A stretch of 64,000 bases of DNA, taken from Micromonospora craniellae (GTDB lineage: Bacteria > Actinomycetota > Actinomycetes > Mycobacteriales > Micromonosporaceae). Below the pieces are notes generated by a model. The model ran no database searches. It saw only the letters and a list, made by a program, of their open reading frames with translations, and was not told where the DNA came from. The stretch is taken from assembly GCF_014764405.1 (NCBI RefSeq), contig NZ_CP061725.1:3100001-3164000 (forward strand), in the 5' to 3' direction. The position numbers were made by a program, and so were the translations under genes. Positions 9,377-21,448 of the stretch are shown one piece after another. Numbering within the stretch: the stretch's first letter is position 1; the number at the start of each line of letters is the position of its first letter.

Positions 9377-9380
9377 TTGA

Positions 9381-10307
9381 ATGACGGAGACACAGGCGAA
9401 GTCGGGGAACGCGGGGACCTCGGCCAACCCGGTCGACGAGGACGCCGCGAAGACCGGCACGCCAGCGACCGGCCGCGCGGCCGTGGGCCGGGCGACTGTC
9501 CCCGCCGACGCGCCTGCCCCGAAGTTCACTCGGGCACCCGGTATGGCTCCGCCGCCCGACAAGCCCACAGACGAGAAGGACGCCGAGGCGTCCGGCGACA
9601 AGCCCGGTGCTGAGGCCACCGCCTCCCCGGGCACACCGACAACTGCCGCCAGCGTCGCCGGCAAGCCGTCGACCTCACCGCCGACCGGACCTCGTCCAGG
9701 TCAGTCCTTGCCGGGCGCCACCGGCGTGCTGCCGGCGGTGAGCACCGGAACGACAGGTACCCAGCCACGGATCAGCGGGCTCGGAGCGAAGCCGGACACC
9801 ACCCGTCCGCTCGGCACGGGTCGTCCGACGAACGGGGGCGGCCTGCCTCCGGGAGTCGGCACGCCGGCCGTCGGTGCCGCGCGGGTGGGCGAGGCGGTAC
9901 GCGCCGCGCGTACGTCGGTCAGCTCGGCCGCGTCGCGCGGACCGCGCCGGGCCCGACTGAACCTCAAGCGGATCGACCCGTGGTCCGTGATGAAGTTCGC
10001 GTTCGCCGTGTCGGTGGTGCTGTTCATCGTCATCGTGGTGTCGACGTCGGTGCTCTACCTCGCGCTGGACGCGATGGGCGTCTTCACCAGCGTGAACGAC
10101 AGCCTGGCCGACCTGGTCAACGCGGGTGGTGGGCAGAGCACCAATGGCTTCCAGATCACCGCACGCGGCGTGATCTTCAGTTCGGCGCTGATCGGCCTGG
10201 TCAACGTCGTCCTGTTCACCGCGCTGGCCACGCTCGGAGCGTTCGTCTACAACGTCTGCGCCGACCTGGTCGGCGGTATCGAGTTGACGCTCGCCGAGCG
10301 TGACTGA
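9381..10307 (+). CDS. DUF3566 membrane protein
   Basis: A 308-residue protein, 4 bp downstream of gyrA and probably co-transcribed. Residues 1 to ~195 are rich in Pro, Thr, Ala and Gly and look disordered. The conserved DUF3566 domain follows, beginning LNLKRIDPWSVMKFAF. It has two hydrophobic segments (VSVVLFIVIVVSTSVLYLAL and LIGLVNVVLFTALATLGAFV). The family is actinobacterial and nearly always sits behind gyrA. Its function is unknown, although the location suggests a link to the cell envelope or division rather than supercoiling. ATG 9381 is the only good start. Confidence 0.9.
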   Translation: MTETQAKSGNAGTSANPVDEDAAKTGTPATGRAAVGRATVPADAPAPKFTRAPGMAPPPDKPTDEKDAEASGDKPGAEATASPGTPTTAASVAGKPSTSPPTGPRPGQSLPGATGVLPAVSTGTTGTQPRISGLGAKPDTTRPLGTGRPTNGGGLPPGVGTPAVGAARVGEAVRAARTSVSSAASRGPRRARLNLKRIDPWSVMKFAFAVSVVLFIVIVVSTSVLYLALDAMGVFTSVNDSLADLVNAGGGQSTNGFQITARGVIFSSALIGLVNVVLFTALATLGAFVYNVCADLVGGIELTLAERD

Positions 10308-10326
10308 CGCCCCAGGGACACCGCCT

Positions 10327-10357
10327 CCGGGCCGGCCGCTCTCCGCGGCCGGCCCGG
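10327..10357 (+). terminator. Hairpin terminator after the gyrA operon
   Basis: A perfect 13-bp stem (left arm CCGGGCCGGCCGC) with a TCTCC loop, 20 bp after the DUF3566 stop. It separates the gyrase operon from the tRNA genes. Confidence 0.75.
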
Positions 10358-10515
10358 TTGCCGTTTCCGGCTCCGACGCGGGTCGTCCCGGTATCTCAGT
10401 GGGCTCGTCACCAGCTCTCGGGTAGGTTCGAGGACGACGCTGTCGGGGCAGCCCGAGGGCCTACCCCGATTTGGGGCGGCGTGAGCGGATGGGTTAACCT
10501 TGCTCGTCGCTACGC

Positions 10516-10589
10516 GGGGCTATAGCTCAGTCGGTTAGAGCGCAGAGCTGATAACTCTGAGGTCGCTGGTTCGATTCCAGCTAGCCCCA
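10516..10589 (+). tRNA. tRNA-Ile (GAT anticodon)
   Basis: A 74-nt cloverleaf. The acceptor GGGGCTA pairs with TAGCCCC. D-arm, anticodon stem CAGAG/CTCTG with loop CTGATAA (anticodon at 10550-10552) and T-arm with GGTTCGATTCC are all present. The discriminator is A10589. The CCA end is not encoded. tRNA-Ile after gyrA is standard in actinobacteria. Confidence 0.97.
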
Positions 10590-10632
10590 CCGCAATGGTC
10601 CGACGGCACGTCGAGCGTAAGGGGCAGGCCCC

Positions 10633-10761
10633 ATGTTCAAGAAGCTGTTGATCCTGGCCGGCGTCGTCGGTGTGGCCGCCGTGGTGGCCATGAAGATCAA
10701 GGAAGCGAACGACGAGCGCGCGCTCTGGCACGAGGCCACCACCTCGCCGGACCTGCGCTGA
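10633..10761 (+). CDS. DLW-39 family small protein
   Basis: A 42-residue gene between the two tRNAs, with AAGGGG upstream of the ATG. The product has one hydrophobic N-terminal segment (KKLLILAGVVGVAAVVAMKI) and a short charged tail ending EATTSPDLR. The size, hydrophobic-charged layout and position beside tRNA-Ile match the actinobacterial DLW-39 family, named for a D-L-W motif. Here the corresponding residues read A-L-W. The function is unknown; it is probably membrane-attached. Confidence 0.8.
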   Translation: MFKKLLILAGVVGVAAVVAMKIKEANDERALWHEATTSPDLR

Positions 10762-10801
10762 CCGTCACCGTTCCGACCGGCGGGCGACCTCGCCCGCGTA
10801 C

Positions 10802-10874
10802 GGGGCCCTAGCTCAACTGGCAGAGCACTGCCTTTGCAAGGCAGGGGTTAGGGGTTCAAGTCCCCTGGGCTCCA
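10802..10874 (+). tRNA. tRNA-Ala (TGC anticodon)
   Basis: A 73-nt cloverleaf. The acceptor GGGGCCC pairs with GGGCTCC with one G-T. Anticodon loop TTTGCAA has TGC at 10835-10837. The T-arm GGTTCAAGTCC is intact and the discriminator is A10874. CCA is not encoded. A loose inverted repeat (about 10888-10934) follows and may end transcription. The accessory segment begins immediately downstream. Confidence 0.97.
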
Positions 10875-11049
10875 CCCTTAAGTAGCAGGTCAAGGGCTTG
10901 TTCGCTGATCGTGGCGAGCGGGCCCTTGATCATTTGACCCCCGTTCGACCTCGGACGGGGATCCATGACCCGGCAGAAGTGGCCATGTGACGGCTGTCGC
11001 TCCTTCTGCCCCAGGTGGATCGTGGGGTGGACGGGATGGCACGGGGTTG

Positions 11050-12324
11050 TCAGGGTTCGAGCAAGCAGAGCGGGATCACCGCGATTCCGTCAGCGCGGCG
11101 GTATGCCTCAGGCCCGGTGGTGATGACCGCCGCATCGAGTAGGTCGTCGCCGAGTTGTCCACGCAGCCAGGTGAGGTGACGGACGTCGTCGTCGCTCACC
11201 GACGGGGACAGCTTGACTTCGAGTGCCACGATTCGTTGATCGGCGCGTTGGATGATGAGATCCACCTCGTGGCGACTGTCCCAGGTACGTAGGTGATGAA
11301 CCGTGGCTTCGGCTGCCTGCGCGTAGACCCGCACGCTGAGTGTCACCAGCGACTCGAACAAGGCGCCCAGCAGGGGACCGGGCCGGCGGACGGGTGTGTC
11401 CGGTGCTGAATCGTGGAGCAGTGCGGGTACGTCCACACCGAGGAGTCGGGCGGCGAGGGCCGGGTCGGCGAGGTGGTGTTTCGGTGCGGCGCCGAGTCTG
11501 CTGAAGGCGCTGCGGCTGGGCAGCCAGCCGGGCACGGGATCGAGCAGCCACAGTTGCGACAGCACGTCGCGGTACACGGTCGTTGTCGTCTTGGCGGGCT
11601 TGTTGGTCTCGCCCGGGGTGGCTGCGTCCAGGATGGCGTTGTAGGAACTGGTGGTTGCCGTCGCGGCGGCGTACGCGGCCAGCCACCCGCGCAGGGTGTC
11701 GGGTCGGCGTACCAGGTGGCCTTGCTCGGGGAAGTCTCGTTCGACGATTCGGTTCAGGTAGCCGTCGAGCTGTGCCCTGCGAGCGCGGGGCGGCAGTTGG
11801 CGGATGGCGGGGAATCCGGAGCGCGCGATCTCTTCGGCGTAGTCGACCAGGCTCAGCGCGCTGCCTCCGCTCACGGCCAGCCGCCGTCCGGTAAGCAACT
11901 CCCGAAGACTGACCGTCGGCTCGGCCAGGGCCCGCTCGGCGAGGCTCATCGGTCGCATCCGGAGCTGGACGATGCGCCCGGCTCCGGAATGTGTCGGCGC
12001 GGACGTGGGGGTGGCGCTGCCGGTCAACAGGAACCGGGCCGGTACGGGATTACGGTCGACGCTGCGCCGCACGAAGTCCCAGACCGCCGGTTCGCGCTGC
12101 CACTCGTCGACGAGGACCGGCGCCGGGGCTCGGTCGAGGCGCTGCGGATCGGCGGTGAGCAGCTCCCGCTGTGTCGCGTCGTCCATGGCGAAGACGGTGG
12201 CGGCGCGACGCTGGGCCGTCGCGGTTTTCCCGACGCCCTTCGGCCCCTCGAGACTGATGGCAGGCAAACCGCCGAGCAGCTCATCCAGCTCTTGATCGAC
12301 GGACCGCAGCTGATACGGCAGCAT
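11050..12324 (-). CDS. ATP-binding protein with DUF4143 domain
   Basis: A 424-residue protein. The N-terminal AAA+ ATPase has Walker A LEGPKGVGKTATAQ at about residues 25-38 and Walker B VLVDEW. The sensor-like segment FLLTGSA is also visible. The C-terminal DUF4143 part has a restriction-nuclease-like core (WDSRHEVDLIIQRADQRIVALEVKLS). Such proteins are common in accessory DNA of bacteria and archaea. Their biological role is unproven, and proposals include toxin-antitoxin or defence functions. It lies just after tRNA-Ala and beside pseudogenes, which fits an island. No partner gene is visible. Confidence 0.85.
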   Translation of the reverse strand: MLPYQLRSVDQELDELLGGLPAISLEGPKGVGKTATAQRRAATVFAMDDATQRELLTADPQRLDRAPAPVLVDEWQREPAVWDFVRRSVDRNPVPARFLLTGSATPTSAPTHSGAGRIVQLRMRPMSLAERALAEPTVSLRELLTGRRLAVSGGSALSLVDYAEEIARSGFPAIRQLPPRARRAQLDGYLNRIVERDFPEQGHLVRRPDTLRGWLAAYAAATATTSSYNAILDAATPGETNKPAKTTTTVYRDVLSQLWLLDPVPGWLPSRSAFSRLGAAPKHHLADPALAARLLGVDVPALLHDSAPDTPVRRPGPLLGALFESLVTLSVRVYAQAAEATVHHLRTWDSRHEVDLIIQRADQRIVALEVKLSPSVSDDDVRHLTWLRGQLGDDLLDAAVITTGPEAYRRADGIAVIPLCLLEP

Positions 12325-12535
12325 ACTGCAACGCTACCGCAGAAGCATCCCGAAGGCTACCGTTCACACATCTGCCATGCTCCCGTACCGGCACGACTCC
12401 GGGACTCCCAACGGTGGGCCGGCCCCACCCGGCCCGACACCGACCAGCCAGCTTCGATCCCGCTGGATGGTCATGCCACCCGCAGGAACGCCTGATGGTC
12501 CCTGTCCGGGCTGGCGTGGCGACGGTAGACGCGGT

Positions 12536-12612
12536 CCATGCTCGGATGTCGGTTTCCAGTGCCTGGACGCTTTTGTGCGCGCCACGGCGGATCTTCTGGC
12601 CGGTTCTGGCCG
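12536..12612 (-). mobile_element. Remnant of an IS630-type transposase
   Basis: About 25 codons on the minus strand read TGQKIRRGAHKSVQALETDI and then RAW. This resembles the segment near the C-terminus of IS630-family transposases (RRG.HKSVQALE.DIR.W). No inverted repeats or further transposase sequence are visible on either side. It is a scrap rather than an element. The rest of the 12325-12660 gap shows nothing else recognisable except a piece identical to sua5. Confidence 0.5.
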
Positions 12613-12631
12613 GGGCCGTTGACGCTGATCG
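12598..12631 (+). repeat. 34-bp copy of an internal sua5 segment
   Basis: Matches 15803-15836 inside the intact sua5 gene at 33 of 34 positions. On the plus strand it encodes the same peptide, GRFWPGPLTLI. The similarity stops sharply at both ends. It abuts and partly overlaps the transposase remnant. Confidence 0.6.
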
Positions 12632-12660
12632 GTAAGGTGGTGGAACCAGCGGCTGCCGTA

Positions 12661-13230
12661 CTAGGAGAGCGTGCGGCGGCGAGCTTCCAGTCCGTCGAGC
12701 ACAGCGTCGAGGAGAGCACGTAATAGGCGTCCTGCGCCCGCTCGGACTCTTCGTTGTGGTAGGTGAAGGGCTCAACGAAGGAGACCATCTCTCTGGCGCT
12801 CCGAGTGGGCGCGGCGCTCCGGAGTACCTCGATGATGGCGGCGTGGTCTCGCGCCCCGTCGTCGCTGTGCGCCCGACGTTCGTCGGCCATCATGATGGTG
12901 GTCATCACACTGTTGAACACGAGTGCGAAGACGAGCGGTGCGTCGTCACCGAAGCCGATCCGGCGGAGCATTCCCAGTGAGTCGTCGAGGGCCTCGGGGT
13001 TGTCCCCAGTCACCGTCACCTCGCCGGTCCGCGTCGACGGCGATGACGTCGAAGTCGTCAGGTTCCTCGATCATCTTCAGGACCGCTTCGACGACTCGTC
13101 TACACAGGGCATCCCGCCCGCCGACGCGCCGATACACCACGGTCGGCGACGTACCGACAGCCGCCACCAGGTCGCGGATCGACCAGCCGTAGAGCCCTCG
13201 CTCACGTGTCAAGGTCATGGCGGCGTCCAT
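12661..13230 (-). pseudogene. TetR-family regulator, frameshifted
   Basis: The N-terminal HTH reads cleanly from 13230 (MDAAMTLTRERGLYGWSIRD, then LVAAVGTSPTVVYRRVGGRD). The frame then runs into a stop. The TetR C-terminal domain continues in another frame from about 13020 (DNPEALDDSLGMLRRIGFG, then VFALVFNSVMTTIMMADER). Near 12715 the reading returns to the first frame and ends as LDGLEARRRTLS with TAG at 12661-12663. So there is one net insertion and one net deletion. The true N-terminus may begin near 13280, separated by a further 1-base indel in a C run. It is divergent from the ABC pseudogene it probably once controlled. Confidence 0.85.
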
Positions 13231-13247
13231 GATCTGCTCTGACGTGA

Positions 13248-14146
13248 TGCCCGTGCGGGGCCCGAACGACCTTCTGGCATCTGGCGAGACCGGTCCGGGG
13301 CTCGGTCTGGCTCGCCGGCCTGCTCAACGCCTTGGGTGCGGTGACTGGCCTGCTCCCCGTGATCTTCGCAGTCGAACTCGCTCGCGCTGTGCTCCCACTG
13401 ACGCAGGGAATCGAGATCGACGCTGCGCGTGTGTGGTTGCTCGTCGGTGGGCTTGTCGTCGGGGTCGTCGTCGGCTCGATGCTCTCCGGGTGGGGGTACG
13501 GTGTCAGCCACGACGCCGACGCGAAACTGTCGGAGGATCTGCGGCAACGACAGGTCGGTCACCTGTTGACGCTGCCCCTGAACTGGTTCACGCGGACCTC
13601 TTCGGGGCGCGTGAAGAAGGTCGTGCAGGACGATGTCGCCAAGACCCACCAGTTGATTGCTCACGCCGTGCCGGATATCACCAGCGCAGTCGTGGTGCCC
13701 GTGGCGAGCTTGGGCTACCTGTTCTGGTTGGACTGGAGGATGGCCTCGTCGCGTGCATACCCGTGGTTGCCTGCCTGGTCACTGCGCCGTTCATGATGCG
13801 CGACGCCGATGCGCAGTTCCAGAGGTACGAGGCGAGCCTGCACGAGATCAACACGGCGATCGTCGAGTTCGTCCGTGGCATCGGCCCGATCAAGGTGTTC
13901 GCCACGGATGACAAGGGATACCAGAGGTTCCATAATCGGTCGCGCGAGTTCGCCAGGTTCTACCTCGACTGGGTTCAATCGACCGTACGTGCCCCGGCTC
14001 TGCTGCTCGTCTTGACCTCGCGTGGGTTCGCGCTCGCCGTGTCGGGGCTCGGAGCAACTCTGCTGATCGTGTACGGCGGCCTGGATCCGATCGCCCTGAT
14101 CCCTGCGCTACTGCTGTCGGCCAACATCGCCGGTCCAGTTGAGTAG
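13248..14146 (+). pseudogene. ABC exporter permease domain, frameshifted and lacking its ATPase
   Basis: The first half is open from about 13248 (TFWHLARPVRGSVWLAGLLN ... LSGWGYGVSHDADAKLSEDL) with ABC exporter membrane helices. At about 13741 one G appears to be missing in a GG run. Restoring it joins WLDWRM to GLVACIPVVACLVTAPFMM and the second half (EINTAIVEFVRGIGPIKVFA) in one frame to TAG 14144-14146. No Walker A or signature motif follows, so the nucleotide-binding domain is deleted. The type resembles siderophore/mycobactin-like ABC exporters of actinobacteria. That assignment is tentative. Confidence 0.8.
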
Positions 14147-14149
14147 TGC

Positions 14150-14520
14150 CAAACACCTACAACGCACGACGAGCCAAGCCCACTCACGCATGAGCACGTC
14201 GATCTTCGCCTCGCTGCTCGTGATCTTCGGCCTCGCGACGTGGCTGGTCGTGGCTGAGCAGATCGCTGCTCCCACCTACATCGGCGTGTTGACGCTGACG
14301 GCGAGGACTGCGGGACCTGGCCGGGGACAAGACCATGATTGTGATCGCCCACCGCCTACAGACCGTGCTCAACGCCGATCAGATCGTCGTCCTCGACGGT
14401 CGGGGCGGCATCGAGGCCACCGGGAGCCACGCCGACCTGTTGAGCTTCAGCCCGACCTACCAACGGTTCTGGAGCGAGAAGAACGCGAGCCTCGGGTGGA
14501 GGGTCGATGTCGGCAACTGA
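14150..14520 (+). pseudogene. Remnants of a second ABC exporter half
   Basis: Two non-contiguous pieces in different frames. The first is a membrane segment (STSIFASLLVIFGLATWLVV) ending in Ala/Thr-rich sequence near 14300. The second is the end of an ABC ATPase, GDKTMIVIAHRLQTVLNADQ, then IVVLDGRGGIEATGSHADLL, with the H-loop His in IAHRLQT and a stop at 14518-14520. The intervening permease and most of the ATPase are missing, which indicates a large deletion. Confidence 0.75.
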
Positions 14521-14620
14521 CACCAGCGGGCGTCCAGACTGGTCGAAGAACCTCGTCTCCTTCGCTGGATCTGCCACGACTACGTGGATGTGTCGTGACG
14601 CGGAAGTTTTGCCGTCACCG

Positions 14621-15367
14621 TCAGCTTTCCGAGACCACGGTCATTCCCGCCACCTTGGTCGGCTCAGCCGCCTGGTCGAGACCACGAACCACGATGCCGT
14701 AAAGGCCGGTCGGGGTGCCTTCCTCGAAACGCACCTCGGCACCGGGTAGAGCGACCGTGGAACCGACTGCGGGACAACCAACGAGGTCGGCGAGGAGACG
14801 CGCCTCGGCGTCAGGATCGTGGGTCCGGATCAGGAGGGCGATCAGGTCGGGACGCCCCTCGAAGGTGATGCCCTCGGCTGCCCGGTGCGCAGCACGCATC
14901 CGGGCGATCTCTGCACGCAGGGGATCGTAGGTGATGAAGAAAGGAAAGTACGTTGGCGCGTCGCGGACGAAGACCTCGACGAACCCTGCGTCGTGCTCCT
15001 CGAACCGCACCTCGATCTCGTCCACCTCCCGGCCGGCTTCGCGCAGTCGGGCTGCAATCGCCCGCGCGTCGGGCACGTCAACGGCGAAAGTCAACAACCC
15101 GGGCCCATCGAGCGCGTCGATGCCGGACCTGAGGAGCTTCAAGCTCCCCGCGTACTTTGAGGTCGCTACGGCATCCCAGTCATCCACCGTGGCCAGTTCG
15201 ACGTACCGTTCATCGTCCACGCCCCAAGCAGCGTTCCGGAAGCCGGGCATGGTGAGTGCTACCTGGGTCGGCAGACCGATGGCGTCGTACGACGCCATGG
15301 TGGCGTCGAGGTCACCGACCCAGTGGATGAGATGGTCGAAGGCGGCGGCGTGTTCTGACCTCAGCAT
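14621..15367 (-). CDS. VOC (glyoxalase-like) family protein
   Basis: A 248-residue intact gene with a typical start: MLRSEHAAAFDHLIHWVGDL, where the first metal-ligand-type His sits in DHLIHWV. Two beta-alpha-beta-beta-beta modules are evident. The second begins at about residue 95 (GPGLLTFAVDVPDARAIAAR). This pattern fits the glyoxalase-like domain group (Glyoxalase_3 type). Substrate unknown. It is the first undamaged gene after the pseudogene stretch and is oriented away from sua5, with ~170 bp between them. Confidence 0.8.
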   Translation of the reverse strand: MLRSEHAAAFDHLIHWVGDLDATMASYDAIGLPTQVALTMPGFRNAAWGVDDERYVELATVDDWDAVATSKYAGSLKLLRSGIDALDGPGLLTFAVDVPDARAIAARLREAGREVDEIEVRFEEHDAGFVEVFVRDAPTYFPFFITYDPLRAEIARMRAAHRAAEGITFEGRPDLIALLIRTHDPDAEARLLADLVGCPAVGSTVALPGAEVRFEEGTPTGLYGIVVRGLDQAAEPTKVAGMTVVSES

Positions 15368-15538
15368 CGGTCCACCCTATGCGCCAGTGGCGACAGGGGA
15401 AGCGCTCCATCCCGTCAAGGCCCTCGCCCGGCAGGTCACCGCACCCGGGACCTGGATCAAGGTCGGTGGTTGTGCCACCGATGAGGGAGGCGCTGACCGG
15501 CTCGCGTGACCCAGCTCCTGACGGTTAGCGTCGACGGT

Positions 15539-16525
15539 ATGAGCACTGGATCTCCGCGTGTCCTGCCCGCCGGCGGTGACCTGACCGAGGCCGCCTCGGT
15601 GCTGCGTACCGGCGGGCTGGTGGCCTTTCCCACCGAGACCGTCTACGGCCTGGGGGCGAACGCGTTGGACGCGCGGGCGGCGGCGCGGATCTTCGAGGCG
15701 AAGGCGCGACCGAGCTTCGATCCGTTGATTACTCATCTTGCCGACGCCGCTGACCTGGAGGCGCTGGTCGGGGCGGTCCCGGCGGACGTGGCGGCGCTGG
15801 CGGGCCGGTTCTGGCCGGGCCCGTTGACGCTGATCGTGGACCGGCCGGAGGTGATCCCGTCGATCGTCACCTCCGGGTTGGCGACGATGGCGGTACGCGT
15901 GCCGGACAACGAGTATGCGCGGCGGCTGATCGCCACGGCGGGGGTGCCGGTGGCGGCGCCGAGTGCCAACCGGTTCGGTCAGCTCAGTCCGACCCGGGCG
16001 GAGCACGTGGTACGCGGGCTGGGTGGCGCGGTGGACGTGGTGCTCGACGGTGGGCCGACCCGGTGCGGGATCGAGTCGACGATCGTGGACGCCCGGGGCG
16101 ACCGTCCGGTGGTGTTGCGTCTGGGCGCGTTGCCGGTCGAGGAGTTGGAGAAGGTCACCGGCCCGGTGACGGTGCGTCAGGGGAGTTCGGGGCAGCCGGT
16201 CGCGCCGGGCACGTTGGCCGCGCATTACGCGCCGCGTACGCCGCTGCGACTGCGCGACGCAGGAGCGCTGCCGGCGCAGGACGGTGTTCGGTGTGGTTAC
16301 CTGGCGTTCCGGGACCGGCCGGCGGACGGTTGGGCCGCCGTGGAGGTGCTGTCGGCCACCGGTGACCTGACCGAGGCGGCGTCCCGACTCTTCGACGCGC
16401 TGCACCGGCTGGACGCCGCCGGGGTCACCGAGATCATCGCCGAGCCGGTGCCGGAAAGCGGGGTGGGGCGGGCGGTCAACGACCGGCTCCGCCGCGCCGC
16501 CGCCACCTGGCACGTTACGAACTGA
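15539..16525 (+). CDS. Threonylcarbamoyl-AMP synthase (Sua5/YwlC)
   Basis: Makes threonylcarbamoyl-AMP from Thr, bicarbonate and ATP, the first step of the t6A37 modification of ANN-decoding tRNAs. The YrdC fold shows GGLVAFPTETVYGLG, KARPSFDPLI, RFWPGPLTLI and VAAPSANRFGQLSPT. The linker and C-terminal Sua5 domain (GTLAAHYAPRTPLRL) make it the long Sua5 form. ATG 15539 gives 328 residues. An in-frame GTG at 15506 would add 11 residues and cannot be excluded. It is convergent with the P-type ATPase with only 3 bp between the stops. Confidence 0.93.
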   Translation: MSTGSPRVLPAGGDLTEAASVLRTGGLVAFPTETVYGLGANALDARAAARIFEAKARPSFDPLITHLADAADLEALVGAVPADVAALAGRFWPGPLTLIVDRPEVIPSIVTSGLATMAVRVPDNEYARRLIATAGVPVAAPSANRFGQLSPTRAEHVVRGLGGAVDVVLDGGPTRCGIESTIVDARGDRPVVLRLGALPVEELEKVTGPVTVRQGSSGQPVAPGTLAAHYAPRTPLRLRDAGALPAQDGVRCGYLAFRDRPADGWAAVEVLSATGDLTEAASRLFDALHRLDAAGVTEIIAEPVPESGVGRAVNDRLRRAAATWHVTN

Positions 16526-16528
16526 CGG

Positions 16529-20923
<4,395 letters not shown>

Positions 20924-21074
20924 CTAGCCTCCTACCGGTCGGGCCCGGCGGCCTGGCTTCCCGGCGGGGCGTCCCTTATGCCCGTCGGCGCGGGGAAGTT
21001 TCTCGGCTCGACGGGCATAGACGGCCTCGACGGTGGAATCCGGGGTGCGCGTCGTCGTCCACGGGGAGGCCGAG

Positions 21075-21335
21075 ATGAGTGCGTTGACACGAGAACTCAG
21101 CGGGACGGAGGAGACGCTGCGGGCGTTCACCCACCGGGTGGAGATCCCGTGGCTCGGCATGGTGGCCGTACCACCGCCGGACAAGCTCGCCTACTATGCG
21201 GGAATCGGGGTGCTCACCGCGCTCCAGGTGATCGAGTGGCCGCTGGCGCTGGTGATCACCGCCGGGCACCTGCTTGCCGATCAGCACCTGTCAGGGCTGG
21301 CGAAGGGCGTCGGGGAGGCACTGGAGTCGGCCTGA
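21075..21335 (+). CDS. Small membrane protein, 86 aa, divergent from the P-type ATPase
   Basis: ATG 21075 is chosen because GGGGAGG lies 7 bp upstream. Earlier in-frame GTG codons lack such a site. The product has a soluble N-terminus (SALTRELSGTEETLRAFTHR), the segment PPPDKLAYYAGIGVLTALQV and a hydrophobic stretch WPLALVITAGHLLAD, then a short amphipathic tail. I do not recognise a named family. The divergent layout, with about 150 bp of shared upstream region, suggests linkage with the ATPase. Confidence 0.65.
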   Translation: MSALTRELSGTEETLRAFTHRVEIPWLGMVAVPPPDKLAYYAGIGVLTALQVIEWPLALVITAGHLLADQHLSGLAKGVGEALESA

Positions 21336-21448
21336 GGTAAGCGGCGTCACCCTTGACCTGAACATGGGTTGAGGTCGCAGGCTCAGGTCATGCTGATCGT
21401 CCCGTTCCGGCGTTGCGTCGGTGTTCCGTCCTGCCATGGGGACGTCCG

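Noticed and set aside
6905..9664. A 919-codon open frame antisense to gyrA
   Set aside because: It mirrors a high-GC coding gene; no start signal, no family resemblance, and gyrA is certain on the other strand.
10802..10874. tRNA-Ala as the attachment site of an integrated element
   Set aside because: No integrase gene and no second copy of the tRNA 3' end was found in the window; the neighbouring decay can be explained without site-specific integration.
14139..14702. A 187-codon frame over the ABC remnants
   Set aside because: Only its first ~50 codons resemble an ABC membrane segment; the rest is out of frame with the recognisable ATPase tail at 14335-14520.
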